Below, piece by piece: positions 36,660 to 45,143 of a stretch of DNA of 56,656 bases. Where the stretch lies: positions 1 through 56,656 of the forward strand of contig JAKSTL010000007.1 in the NCBI GenBank assembly GCA_024402595.1, written 5' to 3'. The notes beneath the pieces were generated by a model. The model did no database searches and was not told the DNA's origin. It saw only the letters and a program-made list of their open reading frames with translations. A program made the translations under genes and the position numbers. This DNA comes from Treponema sp. (GTDB lineage: Bacteria; Spirochaetota; Spirochaetia; Treponematales; Treponemataceae). Every line of letters starts with the position of its first letter. Within the stretch, counting starts at the first letter, position 1.

Positions 36660-37628
36660 TTAAAAACTTTGTTCGCTGATGGTATAATTTTTGCCATCAG
36701 TTTCAATAAGAGTATAACCTTGGGTAAGACGGTATAAAATCTTACCCTTATTACTTTTATAAAGATTATCAATTACATGGGTGATATAACGGGTGTCTTG
36801 TATAACTGCAACTTCTGGTTTAATTGTTCTTACAAACAAAGGATGATTAGCGGTATACCATTCACCATGATGAGATGCTTTCATAACCGTAGACTTTAAT
36901 TGATTTCCATATTTTTTTGCAATTTCTTTTTCACCTTTTTTATAAACATCACCTGGAAAAAGAATGCTAAAGTCGCCGTATTGCAGCTTTGAAACTAAAG
37001 ATGTTAGATTTTTTAAAGCGGCAGTTTTTCCTGGATTGTAAATTACATCATATTTATCTTTTTCGCTTAAAGTTGGCCAGAATATTTTCATAGTAGCGGT
37101 AAGTGGTTGTTTTCCAATTGATAAAACATCACCTTCCATAATTACAGCCTGATTTATGTTGTACTTTTCGAGGGCTTGAATTAAATTAGTAGAAGCTTTA
37201 TCGCCAAAAGGTGTTCCATTGGAAATAAATTGTCCAATTTCAAAATTAGCAATTAAAGCGGGCATGGAACCAATGTGGTCAGAATGATAATGGGTTGCAA
37301 AAAGGTAGTCAATTTTGTAAATACCAAGGCTTTTTATAAAATTAACAAACTTTTCCGATGCAGTGGACATAAAACTGTCTATTACCATGGTAGTTCCATC
37401 TGGAAAAACTAAAACAATTCCATCACCTTGAACAATTTCATTCTTACCTGTTTCTGGATTACAATAATCAAACTCTGGAAAATAAATTTTCAAAGTTGTA
37501 TTGGGATTTAATTCCATATCTTTAAAATCAGTTCGTTTTTCTGCAGGTGGGGTAATACAACCAAGAAAAGTAATCATACAATAAACCGTAAAAAAAAATG
37601 TTCTAAAAAAAATGTTTATTTTTGACAT
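36660..37628 (-). CDS. Metallo-beta-lactamase-fold lipoprotein (ComEC-type hydrolase domain)
   Basis: Putative metal-dependent hydrolase on the periplasmic or outer-membrane side. A lipoprotein signal ends in the lipobox FLGC (C24). The MBL motif is complete: H113-x-H115-x-D117-H118 in ATHYHSDHIGS, followed by later metal ligands in FPGDV and KASHHGEW. The fold is closest to the C-terminal domain of ComEC/Rec2. The gene overlaps the CDP-glycerol transferase gene by 13 nt. Phosphodiester cleavage of the surface polymer is a possible role; by analogy, the pneumococcal phosphorylcholine esterase has the same fold. Confidence 0.85.
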   Translation of the reverse strand: MSKINIFFRTFFFTVYCMITFLGCITPPAEKRTDFKDMELNPNTTLKIYFPEFDYCNPETGKNEIVQGDGIVLVFPDGTTMVIDSFMSTASEKFVNFIKSLGIYKIDYLFATHYHSDHIGSMPALIANFEIGQFISNGTPFGDKASTNLIQALEKYNINQAVIMEGDVLSIGKQPLTATMKIFWPTLSEKDKYDVIYNPGKTAALKNLTSLVSKLQYGDFSILFPGDVYKKGEKEIAKKYGNQLKSTVMKASHHGEWYTANHPLFVRTIKPEVAVIQDTRYITHVIDNLYKSNKGKILYRLTQGYTLIETDGKNYTISEQSF

Positions 37629-38803
37629 TTTGATTTGATTAAATCTCCTAAATATTTACAAGAATCTTTGTTAGGGTTATTTAATTTTACATTCAATTTT
37701 ATTATCAGGTCAATTAACATTTTTGGATTGTCTTTCATTTCTGTCAAAATAGATAAAAATTGTGCGAAAGTCTCAGGCTTTGGTCCAGGGGTATTTTCGT
37801 TATAATCCATTGTAAAGCCAACTGTAGATGCATATTCATCCAAATCGTATGGCAGGAACATGATTGGTCGTTCCAAAAGCATATAATCTAAATAGATGGA
37901 AGAATAATCTGTAATCAAAGCGTCAAAACAATTGATGTAATCCATAACTTCAATGTATTTTTTTGCCGAAAACAGATGGATATTTTTTAGCTGCAAAAGT
38001 TCTGCAGGGATTTGTTCTTCATAAGCGGGATGAAAACGAATATAGATATTTATATTGTTTTTAGTTAAGAATGTTTCCAGTTCATTTGAATTAAAATCTG
38101 CAAAAGGAAATAATTTTACTTGGGAATGTTGTCGCCAGGTTGGTGCATACAAAATGTTATAACTGTCGTTAGTAAAATCTTCAAGTTGAACTGGTGGCAA
38201 AAACAGAGAATCGGTTCTAGGCTGGCCGCTTACAATAACTCGTTTTGTTGAAAAACCCATACATCGGGCAATAATTTCAGAAACAAACTCTGAAGAACCC
38301 AAAGAATTAGTGATATTGGTATTGTTTAATTTGTAATAAAGTTTTTTTATGAGTTTACCGTCTTTTTCTGTCATTCCTAGACCTTTTAATGGAGTTCCAT
38401 GGCCAAGGTGCAATACATAACGACGAATATTAAGGAATAAACCGCCAATTGGTAAATCCAGCCAGGAAACCACCCAAGTTCCAGCTTTTAGGGCTAATTT
38501 TTTGCCTTCCCGTGTTCTTGTGTCAATAAAATGATTTCCATAAACTACGGTTAAATTTTGGCGGGTTTCATCGTTGTTGATTACAAATTTAACGGTGTAT
38601 TCAGGTTCATTCTGTAAAAAATGCAGGAAAAGGAACTTGGAGTTGGAATCGAAAGTTTCACAATGCATGGCACAAAAAATAATCAATTTTTTATCTCGCT
38701 TGGAAAAAGGAGAAATTATAGAGTAGGGAATACTTGATAAAATGTGGCCTAATCTTGATTTTGTGTAGCGATGTTTGTTTCGTTCAGCTGATTTTGTATC
38801 CAT
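37616..38803 (-). CDS. CDP-glycerol glycerophosphotransferase (TagB/TagF type)
   Basis: Adds glycerol phosphate from CDP-glycerol to a lipid-linked acceptor on the cytoplasmic side. Recognised by HLGHGTPLKGLGM (the conserved HGTPLK motif), SGQPRTDSLF, APTWRQH and ITDYSSIYLDYMLLERP. It is short (395 aa), holding only the catalytic GT-B region with no long N-terminal extension. One or few transfers (TagB-like) or polymerisation (TagF-like) cannot be told apart. Starts 3 nt after tagD, which makes its donor. Confidence 0.9.
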   Translation of the reverse strand: MDTKSAERNKHRYTKSRLGHILSSIPYSIISPFSKRDKKLIIFCAMHCETFDSNSKFLFLHFLQNEPEYTVKFVINNDETRQNLTVVYGNHFIDTRTREGKKLALKAGTWVVSWLDLPIGGLFLNIRRYVLHLGHGTPLKGLGMTEKDGKLIKKLYYKLNNTNITNSLGSSEFVSEIIARCMGFSTKRVIVSGQPRTDSLFLPPVQLEDFTNDSYNILYAPTWRQHSQVKLFPFADFNSNELETFLTKNNINIYIRFHPAYEEQIPAELLQLKNIHLFSAKKYIEVMDYINCFDALITDYSSIYLDYMLLERPIMFLPYDLDEYASTVGFTMDYNENTPGPKPETFAQFLSILTEMKDNPKMLIDLIIKLNVKLNNPNKDSCKYLGDLIKSKCQK

Positions 38804-38806
38804 GAT

Positions 38807-39199
38807 TTATTTATTTCCAATGTCTTGTTTAATTTTTGTTGTAGAGATTTCTGGTGTTCGTTCAAGATAAACAACTTCACAATCGTCTTTTAAGAAGTCG
38901 AACTTGCCTTTCCAGTCATCACCAATAACAAAAGTATCGATGTGATATTCTTTTACATCTGATTTTTTCTGTTCCCAAGATTCTTCTGGAATTACTAAAT
39001 CTACATAACGAATTGCTTCCAAAAGAGCTTTTCGTTTTTCGTAGCTGAAATAACATTTTTTTTGTTTTTCATTCCAGTTAAATTCGTCTGTGGATAATGC
39101 AACTATTAAATAATCTCCCAAGGCTTTTGCTCTTTTTAAAAGATTGATGTGTCCATAATGTAATAAGTCGAAAGTTCCGTAAGTTATAACTCTTTTCAT
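38807..39199 (-). CDS. tagD: Glycerol-3-phosphate cytidylyltransferase
   Basis: Makes CDP-glycerol from CTP and sn-glycerol 3-phosphate. All family motifs are visible: GTFDLLHYGH (HxGH nucleotide-binding site), the WK in GDDWKGKF, and the RTPEISTTKIK end. Length 130 aa is exact for the family. GAGAGGA ribosome site. Upstream of tagB/F on the same transcript. A promoter upstream (TTGAAC at 39253-39248) has no good -10 partner, so I leave it open. Confidence 0.95.
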   Translation of the reverse strand: MKRVITYGTFDLLHYGHINLLKRAKALGDYLIVALSTDEFNWNEKQKKCYFSYEKRKALLEAIRYVDLVIPEESWEQKKSDVKEYHIDTFVIGDDWKGKFDFLKDDCEVVYLERTPEISTTKIKQDIGNK

Positions 39200-39261
39200 A
39201 AAATCCTCTCTTAAAATATATTTTTTATTTGTGAGTGCTATTTTTTAGTTCAATTTATTAT

Positions 39262-40098
39262 TTATTCTACAATATTTTTGTAATCACCAAAATCAATTTC
39301 AATAATTTTATGATGATTTACTTGTTTTTCAACAGGTGGAAGTTCCATATAATTTCCATATTGTTCAGATAAAAACTTATCATAATCTGCGGGAATTGGA
39401 TATTCAACACCATCAAAAATACCTGTGGTTAAATTTGTTAATGTTTCAATGTCATGATGCTCGTGTTTGTATCCTTCATTTAAAAGTGATGCCTGTTTTA
39501 CTTTTTTGTTGGCGTATTTAAAAGGATATTTTTCCAGCCATTTTTGTAAAGTTTCAGTTTTTATTGGTTTAAAAAGAAAAGTGAAACTTCTTACGTCAAT
39601 GGTTGCGTACAGAGGTGTTGGCTTAGAAAGTTAGCCTATTCTAATGGCAAACACTCGTTTAATTACAGCAACACATCTGCCGTAAATGAAAGCTTTGAAC
39701 TTGTTATTTGGCATATTATCGTAAGGAAAAATCTCGATAAAAAAACCGTCGTGAGTTTTTACATTTTTTCGGGATTCAATGACCAAATGAGTATTGTTTA
39801 ATCTAAAACGGGCAATTCCATAATCAGCAGAAGCCGCTTCGTTTTGAGGAACCTGTAAAAAGAACTTGGAAGTATCAAGCCTTGTCGTGCAGATTTCAAT
39901 AAATCGCTCAAATTCTGGACGCAGCATTGCCACATGAATGTCATTATCCCAAGGAATAAAACCTTGATGTCTTACTGTGCCAATTAAAGTGCCTGCAATT
40001 AAAAAATAAGTAATGCCATTTTCATCACAAAATTTCTTAAACTCTTTTAGAAGATAAGATTCCATTTTTTGTATTTTTACTAAAGTTTCTTTTTCCAT
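39262..40098 (-). pseudogene. LicD-family transferase interrupted by one in-frame TAA
   Basis: The first 155 codons (40098-39634) read as a LicD-family protein ending KRVFAIRIG, then TAA at 39633-39631. Reading on in the same frame without any shift gives another 122 codons to a TAA at 39264-39262. That part has good similarity to the C-termini of the two intact LicD genes nearby (for example YDKFLSEQYGNYMELPPVEK and IDFGDYKN). Full length would be 278 codons against 279 and 288 in the paralogues. The paralogue at 42429 has IRMGY where this has IRIG-stop, so one change in a Tyr codon explains it. The active-site motif WDDDxD is also changed to WDNDIH. Confidence 0.85.
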
Positions 40099-40131
40099 TG
40101 ATAATCCTTTGGTTTAAAATCAAAATTGATG

Positions 40132-40971
40132 CTACAAATTGTCGTAAGGTCCAAAATCAATATTTTTAAACTCATGAGTGATTTGCTGGTCTTTTGGTGG
40201 AATCTGCATATAATCGCCATAAAGATGCTTTAAATATTCATCATAATGAATGGAACCTGGCATTGTCATATCTTCAAAAACCATTTCTTCTGTTTCCAGA
40301 CACCATTTTCGTTTTAAAATTTCTTTAAAATATCCATATCCAGCATTGGCAGAGTTTATGTATTCAGAGTTTTCATCATAATTATATTTCTGCATTTCTT
40401 TGTTATAAATATTTATGAGTGTTTGTTTTTTGAAAAAAGGTGTGAATAAAACTTCAATTTTTCCACCGAGAGTAAAATATTGTACTCCATAGCCCAATTT
40501 TTTCTTTAACAAGCGAAGGGCAAAATTAACAATTACACTTTGTTTTTTCTGTAAAAGTTTGGAAGAAGGAATGCTGTCATAAGGGAAAATATCAACGAAA
40601 ATTGCTTTGTGGCTTGAAGTATATTTTATGTAGTCATATTCCAAATAAGTGTCTTTTAAAAGCAAGCGGGTATAAAACTTTCCAAAACCATCATCAGTTT
40701 CTATTCTTTGAACAAAAAAATGTTCTTTGTCCAATTGAGTTTCACACACTTCCAGAAATCTGTTGTAATCTTTACGAAGCATTCCAATATCCATATCATC
40801 ATCCCAAGGAATAAAACCCTTGTGACGAATTGAACCCAGCAATGTTCCTGCCAGCATAAAATAATGGATGTTATTTGCATCACAGATTCGTTTAATTTCT
40901 TTTGCAATAATTAAAAGACATTTGTGGATTTTTTCAACTTGATTTTCCGATGTATTGTTATTCTGCTCCAT
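40132..40971 (-). CDS. LicD-family phosphotransferase
   Basis: LicD proteins transfer phosphocholine, or related phospho-substituents, from CDP-linked donors to surface glycans. Residues about 27-60 hold the nucleotidyltransferase-fold core IHYFMLAGTLLGSIRHKGFIPWDDDMDIGML, with the metal-binding aspartates intact. The C-terminal signature DEYLKHLYGDYMQIPP is also typical. 279 aa. Overlaps the flippase gene by 14 nt, so it is co-translated. The donor and acceptor are unknown. Confidence 0.9.
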   Translation of the reverse strand: MEQNNNTSENQVEKIHKCLLIIAKEIKRICDANNIHYFMLAGTLLGSIRHKGFIPWDDDMDIGMLRKDYNRFLEVCETQLDKEHFFVQRIETDDGFGKFYTRLLLKDTYLEYDYIKYTSSHKAIFVDIFPYDSIPSSKLLQKKQSVIVNFALRLLKKKLGYGVQYFTLGGKIEVLFTPFFKKQTLINIYNKEMQKYNYDENSEYINSANAGYGYFKEILKRKWCLETEEMVFEDMTMPGSIHYDEYLKHLYGDYMQIPPKDQQITHEFKNIDFGPYDNL

Positions 40972-42427
40972 TTTTTCCTCTATTAAAAAGATTATTTTTT
41001 AAAATATCAAAAATATAAGTAAAGCCTTTAAACTTCAGTAAAGACGAAACTCCCAAATATATTACAACATAAACAATAAACTCAAGAATGATTAATGCAA
41101 GATTTGGCAAAGATACATATTTAAATGCAAAATAAGTGATGATGCCTGAGATAAAAGACAAAAGATAATTTGGCAAGAAATCTTTTACTTCTTCCCAGGT
41201 AGAATAATTGATTATTTTTTTTGTTGCATGTGTGTTTATGGCAAAGAAAACATATTCTATAATTACTCTAGCGGTTAAAAGACCTGCCATTCCAAAAAAT
41301 ACACTGATGATGAGAATTACTATTCCAATAAGACGCTTTATTACCTGTAGATTAAAATACATCTTTTTTCGGCCAGATGCTTTTATGATGTTGGTATTCA
41401 TAGTGTTTACCGAAACCATCATTCCTACAAGGCACAAATATCTGAAATATGGAATAGACTGATTCCATTTTGATGTAAATAAAAACTCAAAAATTGGAGT
41501 GGCGGCAACAATAAAGAAAATCATCATTGGGAAGGTAATGTAAGAAATACAGATTACAATTTTCTTTAAACTGTTTTTTAGTTTTTCAACATCATCCTTA
41601 ATTCGGGAAAAAACAGGAAAGGTTACCTGATTTACAATTTGTTCAACAGCATTTGTTGGAATAGTTTCCAATTTTTTTGCCTGAGTATAATAACCTAAAT
41701 CTGTTGCGGAAAAGGCTTTTCCAATAATTAAAGTCTGAACATTGGAGTAAATGCTGATTACGAGGCTGGTACAAAGCATTACGCCACCATAAGAAAATAA
41801 TTCCTTAAAGGATTTAAAGCTGAACTTAAACAAAGGCTTCCATTTGCCAATAATCCAGAAAACAATGGTTCGGATGGAAGTATCGAGCAGGGTTTTTATT
41901 ACCAAAGCCCAAACTCCCAAGCCAAGAATGGATGCTATAATGGCGGCAATTGTGGAAATTAAAGAAGCCGATAAATAAACAAGAGAGATTTTTTTGAAAT
42001 TAAGACTTTTCTGAAGCCTTGTAGTTTGGATTAATCTGAATCCTTGAATGATTAAAACAATGGCTTTTACACGCAGAAGGGATGTGAGTAATTCCATGTT
42101 GTAAAATCTTGCAATTAAGGGCGCAAAAAGAAAAAGAACTACATATAAAAATATTGAAATGATTAAGTTTGTCCAAAAGACAGTGGAATAATCAATTTCT
42201 GTAGTATCTTTTTTTTGTATAAGTGCAGAACCTAACCCAGAATCTATAAAGGTTTCCGACAGACTGATAAAAATGGTAAGCATACCAATGGCACCAAAAT
42301 CTTCTGGCGTCAAATATCGGGCAAGTACAAGATTTGAAATAAAAGATAAAATCAAAACTCCAAATCGTTGGCATGCTGACCAAAGCATTGAGGAAATCGT
42401 TTTTTTCTTAAGATTTTCTTTTGCCAT
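40958..42427 (-). CDS. Lipopolysaccharide/teichuronic-acid-type flippase (Wzx/TuaB family)
   Basis: Inner-membrane flippase of the MOP superfamily that moves lipid-linked glycan across the membrane. About 12-14 membrane helices in 489 aa. The N-terminus (SSMLWSACQRFGVLILSFISNLVLARYLTPEDFGAIGM) and the YYTQAKKLETIPTNAVEQIV segment are typical of the TuaB/WzxC branch. It lies between two LicD genes with a 1-nt gap and a 14-nt overlap, so all belong to one operon. Confidence 0.92.
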   Translation of the reverse strand: MAKENLKKKTISSMLWSACQRFGVLILSFISNLVLARYLTPEDFGAIGMLTIFISLSETFIDSGLGSALIQKKDTTEIDYSTVFWTNLIISIFLYVVLFLFAPLIARFYNMELLTSLLRVKAIVLIIQGFRLIQTTRLQKSLNFKKISLVYLSASLISTIAAIIASILGLGVWALVIKTLLDTSIRTIVFWIIGKWKPLFKFSFKSFKELFSYGGVMLCTSLVISIYSNVQTLIIGKAFSATDLGYYTQAKKLETIPTNAVEQIVNQVTFPVFSRIKDDVEKLKNSLKKIVICISYITFPMMIFFIVAATPIFEFLFTSKWNQSIPYFRYLCLVGMMVSVNTMNTNIIKASGRKKMYFNLQVIKRLIGIVILIISVFFGMAGLLTARVIIEYVFFAINTHATKKIINYSTWEEVKDFLPNYLLSFISGIITYFAFKYVSLPNLALIILEFIVYVVIYLGVSSLLKFKGFTYIFDILKNNLFNRGKNGAE

Positions 42428-42428
42428 T

Positions 42429-43295
42429 TTATTTTACGAGGCTATCCATTTCTTCTTTGTAAGGACCAAAATCAAGTTCTGTTACGCGGCACTTAATTCT
42501 TTGCTTCTCGATTGGTGGAAAGGACATGTAATTTCCATATTGCTCAGTTAAAAATAAATCATAATTTTCTGGTGCAGGATACATTTCGCCTTCAAACTCT
42601 ACCTTGGTGTAATGACTTACAGTTTCTCGCAAATGTCGTTCTTTGTTGTAGTTGTAAGCGCCACCTAGCAAAAAAACTTCTTTTGAATTGGTGTTAAAAT
42701 ATTTTAAATGGTAATTATTTAATTTTTTTACCAAAGGTTTCAAAGGAATAATAACGGTGGAATATGTAAAGGCATAAAAAAGGGCTCTTTTTAATGGATT
42801 TCCTAATCTGTAACGATAGCCCATTCTTATACCAACAATGCGCTTTAGATATTTGAATGTGTAATAATATCGTTTGCATTCTTTGTCTGTTGGTGGTAAA
42901 TCATCATAAGGAATAATTTCAATAAAGATTCCAGAATGAATGTTTAATTTTCGTCTGTGTTCTTGAATGAATTTTGTGTCATTCAATCGGATGCGCGCAA
43001 TTTCATAATCAGCAGAACCTTCTTCAATTTCCGAAGTCTGCAAAAAGAATTTTTCTTTATTTATTTGTTCCTGACAGATTTTTATGAATCTATCATAATC
43101 AGAACGAAGCATACCTACATCAATGTCATCATCCCAAGGAATAAAACCTTTGTGTCTGACAGCACCAATCAAAGTGCCACCAATCAAAAAATAAGGAATA
43201 TTATTAGCTTCACAAATTCTTTTTACTTCCTGCAAGCATTTTATTTCACAAAGTTGAACTTTTCTTAAAGTTTTATAATCAATTGTAAGATTCAT
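42429..43295 (-). CDS. LicD-family phosphotransferase
   Basis: Second intact LicD protein (288 aa). It has the core PYFLIGGTLIGAVRHKGFIPWDDDIDVGML with intact aspartates and the C-terminal YDLFLTEQYGNYMSFPP signature. Close in design to the interrupted copy at 39262-40098. A GGGAGA ribosome site precedes the ATG. Stop is 1 nt before the flippase start. Donor is probably CDP- or CMP-activated; the nucleotidyltransferase at 46220 could supply one. Confidence 0.92.
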   Translation of the reverse strand: MNLTIDYKTLRKVQLCEIKCLQEVKRICEANNIPYFLIGGTLIGAVRHKGFIPWDDDIDVGMLRSDYDRFIKICQEQINKEKFFLQTSEIEEGSADYEIARIRLNDTKFIQEHRRKLNIHSGIFIEIIPYDDLPPTDKECKRYYYTFKYLKRIVGIRMGYRYRLGNPLKRALFYAFTYSTVIIPLKPLVKKLNNYHLKYFNTNSKEVFLLGGAYNYNKERHLRETVSHYTKVEFEGEMYPAPENYDLFLTEQYGNYMSFPPIEKQRIKCRVTELDFGPYKEEMDSLVK

Positions 43296-43318
43296 TTTTT
43301 TTCTCCCATAAAAGCATA

Positions 43319-44998
43319 TTAAAATAAATATTTAATTCCAAACTGAGTTATGAAGTTATATCTATGCTCGGAATCTTTAACTCCATGACTATTATAATCA
43401 TTATCATTTTTATTTAAAGGATTATGTTGATCTTCAAATATAAACGCACCAGTAAGTCTAAGGTTACTATTTAAATAATAAATTGATTCCAGTCCCAAAA
43501 TAACATTTACACTAATGGAAGATTTAACATTGTCATTTTGATGAGGAGTATTATCCCGTTCTGCCTGAAAATAAAAATAATTTAAATCCGGATTAACTCT
43601 TTGGCAGAAGAAAGTTGTATCACCTTTTGGATAATACAATCGGTAACTGAAATATTGAGAATTTCCACCAGAACCAATGCCAGCGCCTAAATATTGTCCT
43701 TTATTGGTATATCCTTGTTTTATAAGATGATGTGTATAGAAAGAATTTCCAGAACCGCCCCAGTCATAAAAAAAGTGATAATCCATGGAGCTTTCAAGAT
43801 AAGATAATTCAAAAACAATTTGGCTTTTCAAAAGATGGGCGGAACTAAAGTTTATATTCTTTTTAAAGCCTGCGGTAAGGGCTTGGGTGTGGAAGGGGTA
43901 GCGTAAAATATTATCAATACTTCTGTTGTAATCATTTTTTGCCCATTCCATGTAAAGGGAAAGCTGGCCTTTTGGAATATAATATTCTGCCGTGAGAGAT
44001 GCCCGTTGATCACTTTCATCGTAGCCCATTTTATTTTTCATCCATGGAATAAAAATAGACATGGTTGTGTATGGCGAAATATTTGACCAATAAGAAAGCA
44101 TGGTTCTATGAAAACCTAAAATCAATCCGTCGAAAAATGGTGGTTCATAAGACAGAGATAAAGCTGTCATTAAATTGTCATTATTGGATTCATTGTTGTC
44201 AAAATATTTAGATTCAGTAAGTTTTCCCAACCAATATCGGAATTCAAGATTTCCAAAAAAGATGTCGCCAATTTGAAGAGTCTGTTTTCTTAAACCTAAA
44301 TCAATTTTTGGATAAGTTGCACCGTTGTTTGAATGTAAAATTGGATTTACTTGTGCAGGTCCCAGCCAGATGCTTTGAGTTCCAAAACCCATTGTAAAAT
44401 TTTTATAGGAATAGCGGATTTCAGAATCTCCAAAGTCAAAATTCCAAAAAGCTTTGTTGCCAAAACGCTGTGGGGCATCAATGTATTTTAATCCATAGTA
44501 ACCATAATCTGATGCTTTGTTTTTATAAGCTTCATCTTTATAGTTTGGAGATGGATAGTCGAAAGATGCATTTTGAGAAAAAGATAGCTGTGGAAAAAAG
44601 GTAATTTCAAAACCATAAGCTTCCAGACGGGCACCAGCTTTAAAACTTGCATTATAGCCTTTTCCTTGCCAAAGTCCGCCATCATTCTGGCCATAAGGTG
44701 CTGCTGAATTATAAGAATTAAATAAATCTGGAGAATAGATTTTTATGCTTGCTTTATCGTTTATAGAAAAATTTGAGGTTAAATTGGCTGCCCAAAAATT
44801 TTCTGATGAATCTTCTGAAAGGTCAGTCCAAACAGAATCGGAAAGTGTTCTATAATTTAGATAATTTCTAGTAGCTTCACCATTTAATGCAAGAAAGTCA
44901 AAATATTGTTCTTCTACCGATAAAAGAGCTTCCTGTGCATTTAAGGCAAAAGTAATAAATGCCAGAAAAATTATCAAGAATTTTGAGCGTTTATTCAT
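43319..44998 (-). CDS. Capsule-assembly Wzi-family outer-membrane protein
   Basis: A 559-aa barrel protein with a signal peptide cut after ALNAQ. The run SAAPYGQNDGGLWQGKG is the clearest Wzi signature in the window, and the C-terminus ends in FGIKYLF, a typical aromatic barrel end. Wzi anchors capsular polysaccharide on the outer surface. First gene of the minus-strand transcript that continues through licD, wzx, licD and probably tagD. Its start codon follows a strong -10 box by only 6 nt. Confidence 0.88.
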   Translation of the reverse strand: MNKRSKFLIIFLAFITFALNAQEALLSVEEQYFDFLALNGEATRNYLNYRTLSDSVWTDLSEDSSENFWAANLTSNFSINDKASIKIYSPDLFNSYNSAAPYGQNDGGLWQGKGYNASFKAGARLEAYGFEITFFPQLSFSQNASFDYPSPNYKDEAYKNKASDYGYYGLKYIDAPQRFGNKAFWNFDFGDSEIRYSYKNFTMGFGTQSIWLGPAQVNPILHSNNGATYPKIDLGLRKQTLQIGDIFFGNLEFRYWLGKLTESKYFDNNESNNDNLMTALSLSYEPPFFDGLILGFHRTMLSYWSNISPYTTMSIFIPWMKNKMGYDESDQRASLTAEYYIPKGQLSLYMEWAKNDYNRSIDNILRYPFHTQALTAGFKKNINFSSAHLLKSQIVFELSYLESSMDYHFFYDWGGSGNSFYTHHLIKQGYTNKGQYLGAGIGSGGNSQYFSYRLYYPKGDTTFFCQRVNPDLNYFYFQAERDNTPHQNDNVKSSISVNVILGLESIYYLNSNLRLTGAFIFEDQHNPLNKNDNDYNSHGVKDSEHRYNFITQFGIKYLF

Positions 44999-45004
44999 AA
45001 TAAG

Positions 45005-45033
45005 ATTATATTACTTTGAAAAATAATAAACAA
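45005..45033 (-). promoter_or_regulatory. Strong promoter of the wzi-licD-wzx transcript, 6 nt before ATG
   Basis: On the minus strand TTGTTT (45033-45028), 17-nt spacer, TATAAT (45010-45005), then CTTATT and the ATG at 44998. No ribosome site. The predicted transcription start coincides with the A of the ATG, so the mRNA would be leaderless. Confidence 0.75.
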
Positions 45034-45080
45034 GTTGTTATGAATTTATGAATAAGCAAATCTGAGACAGCATTTTTTAT

Positions 45081-45108
45081 TTGAATTTTATTTGTTAAAG
45101 ACTATAAT
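45081..45108 (+). promoter_or_regulatory. Promoter of the aminotransferase-nucleotidyltransferase pair
   Basis: TTGAAT (45081-45086), 16-nt spacer, TATAAT (45103-45108). In contrast to the neighbouring promoters it leaves a leader of about 30 nt with a proper GAGAGGT ribosome site before ATG 45144. Confidence 0.62.
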
Positions 45109-45143
45109 TTTATGTTAGAAATTGAACTTTTGAGAGGTATAAA

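Noticed and set aside
39631..39633. Programmed readthrough or selenocysteine at the licD stop
   Set aside because: The codon is TAA, not TGA, and no obvious downstream recoding hairpin was seen; the altered active-site motif fits gene decay better.
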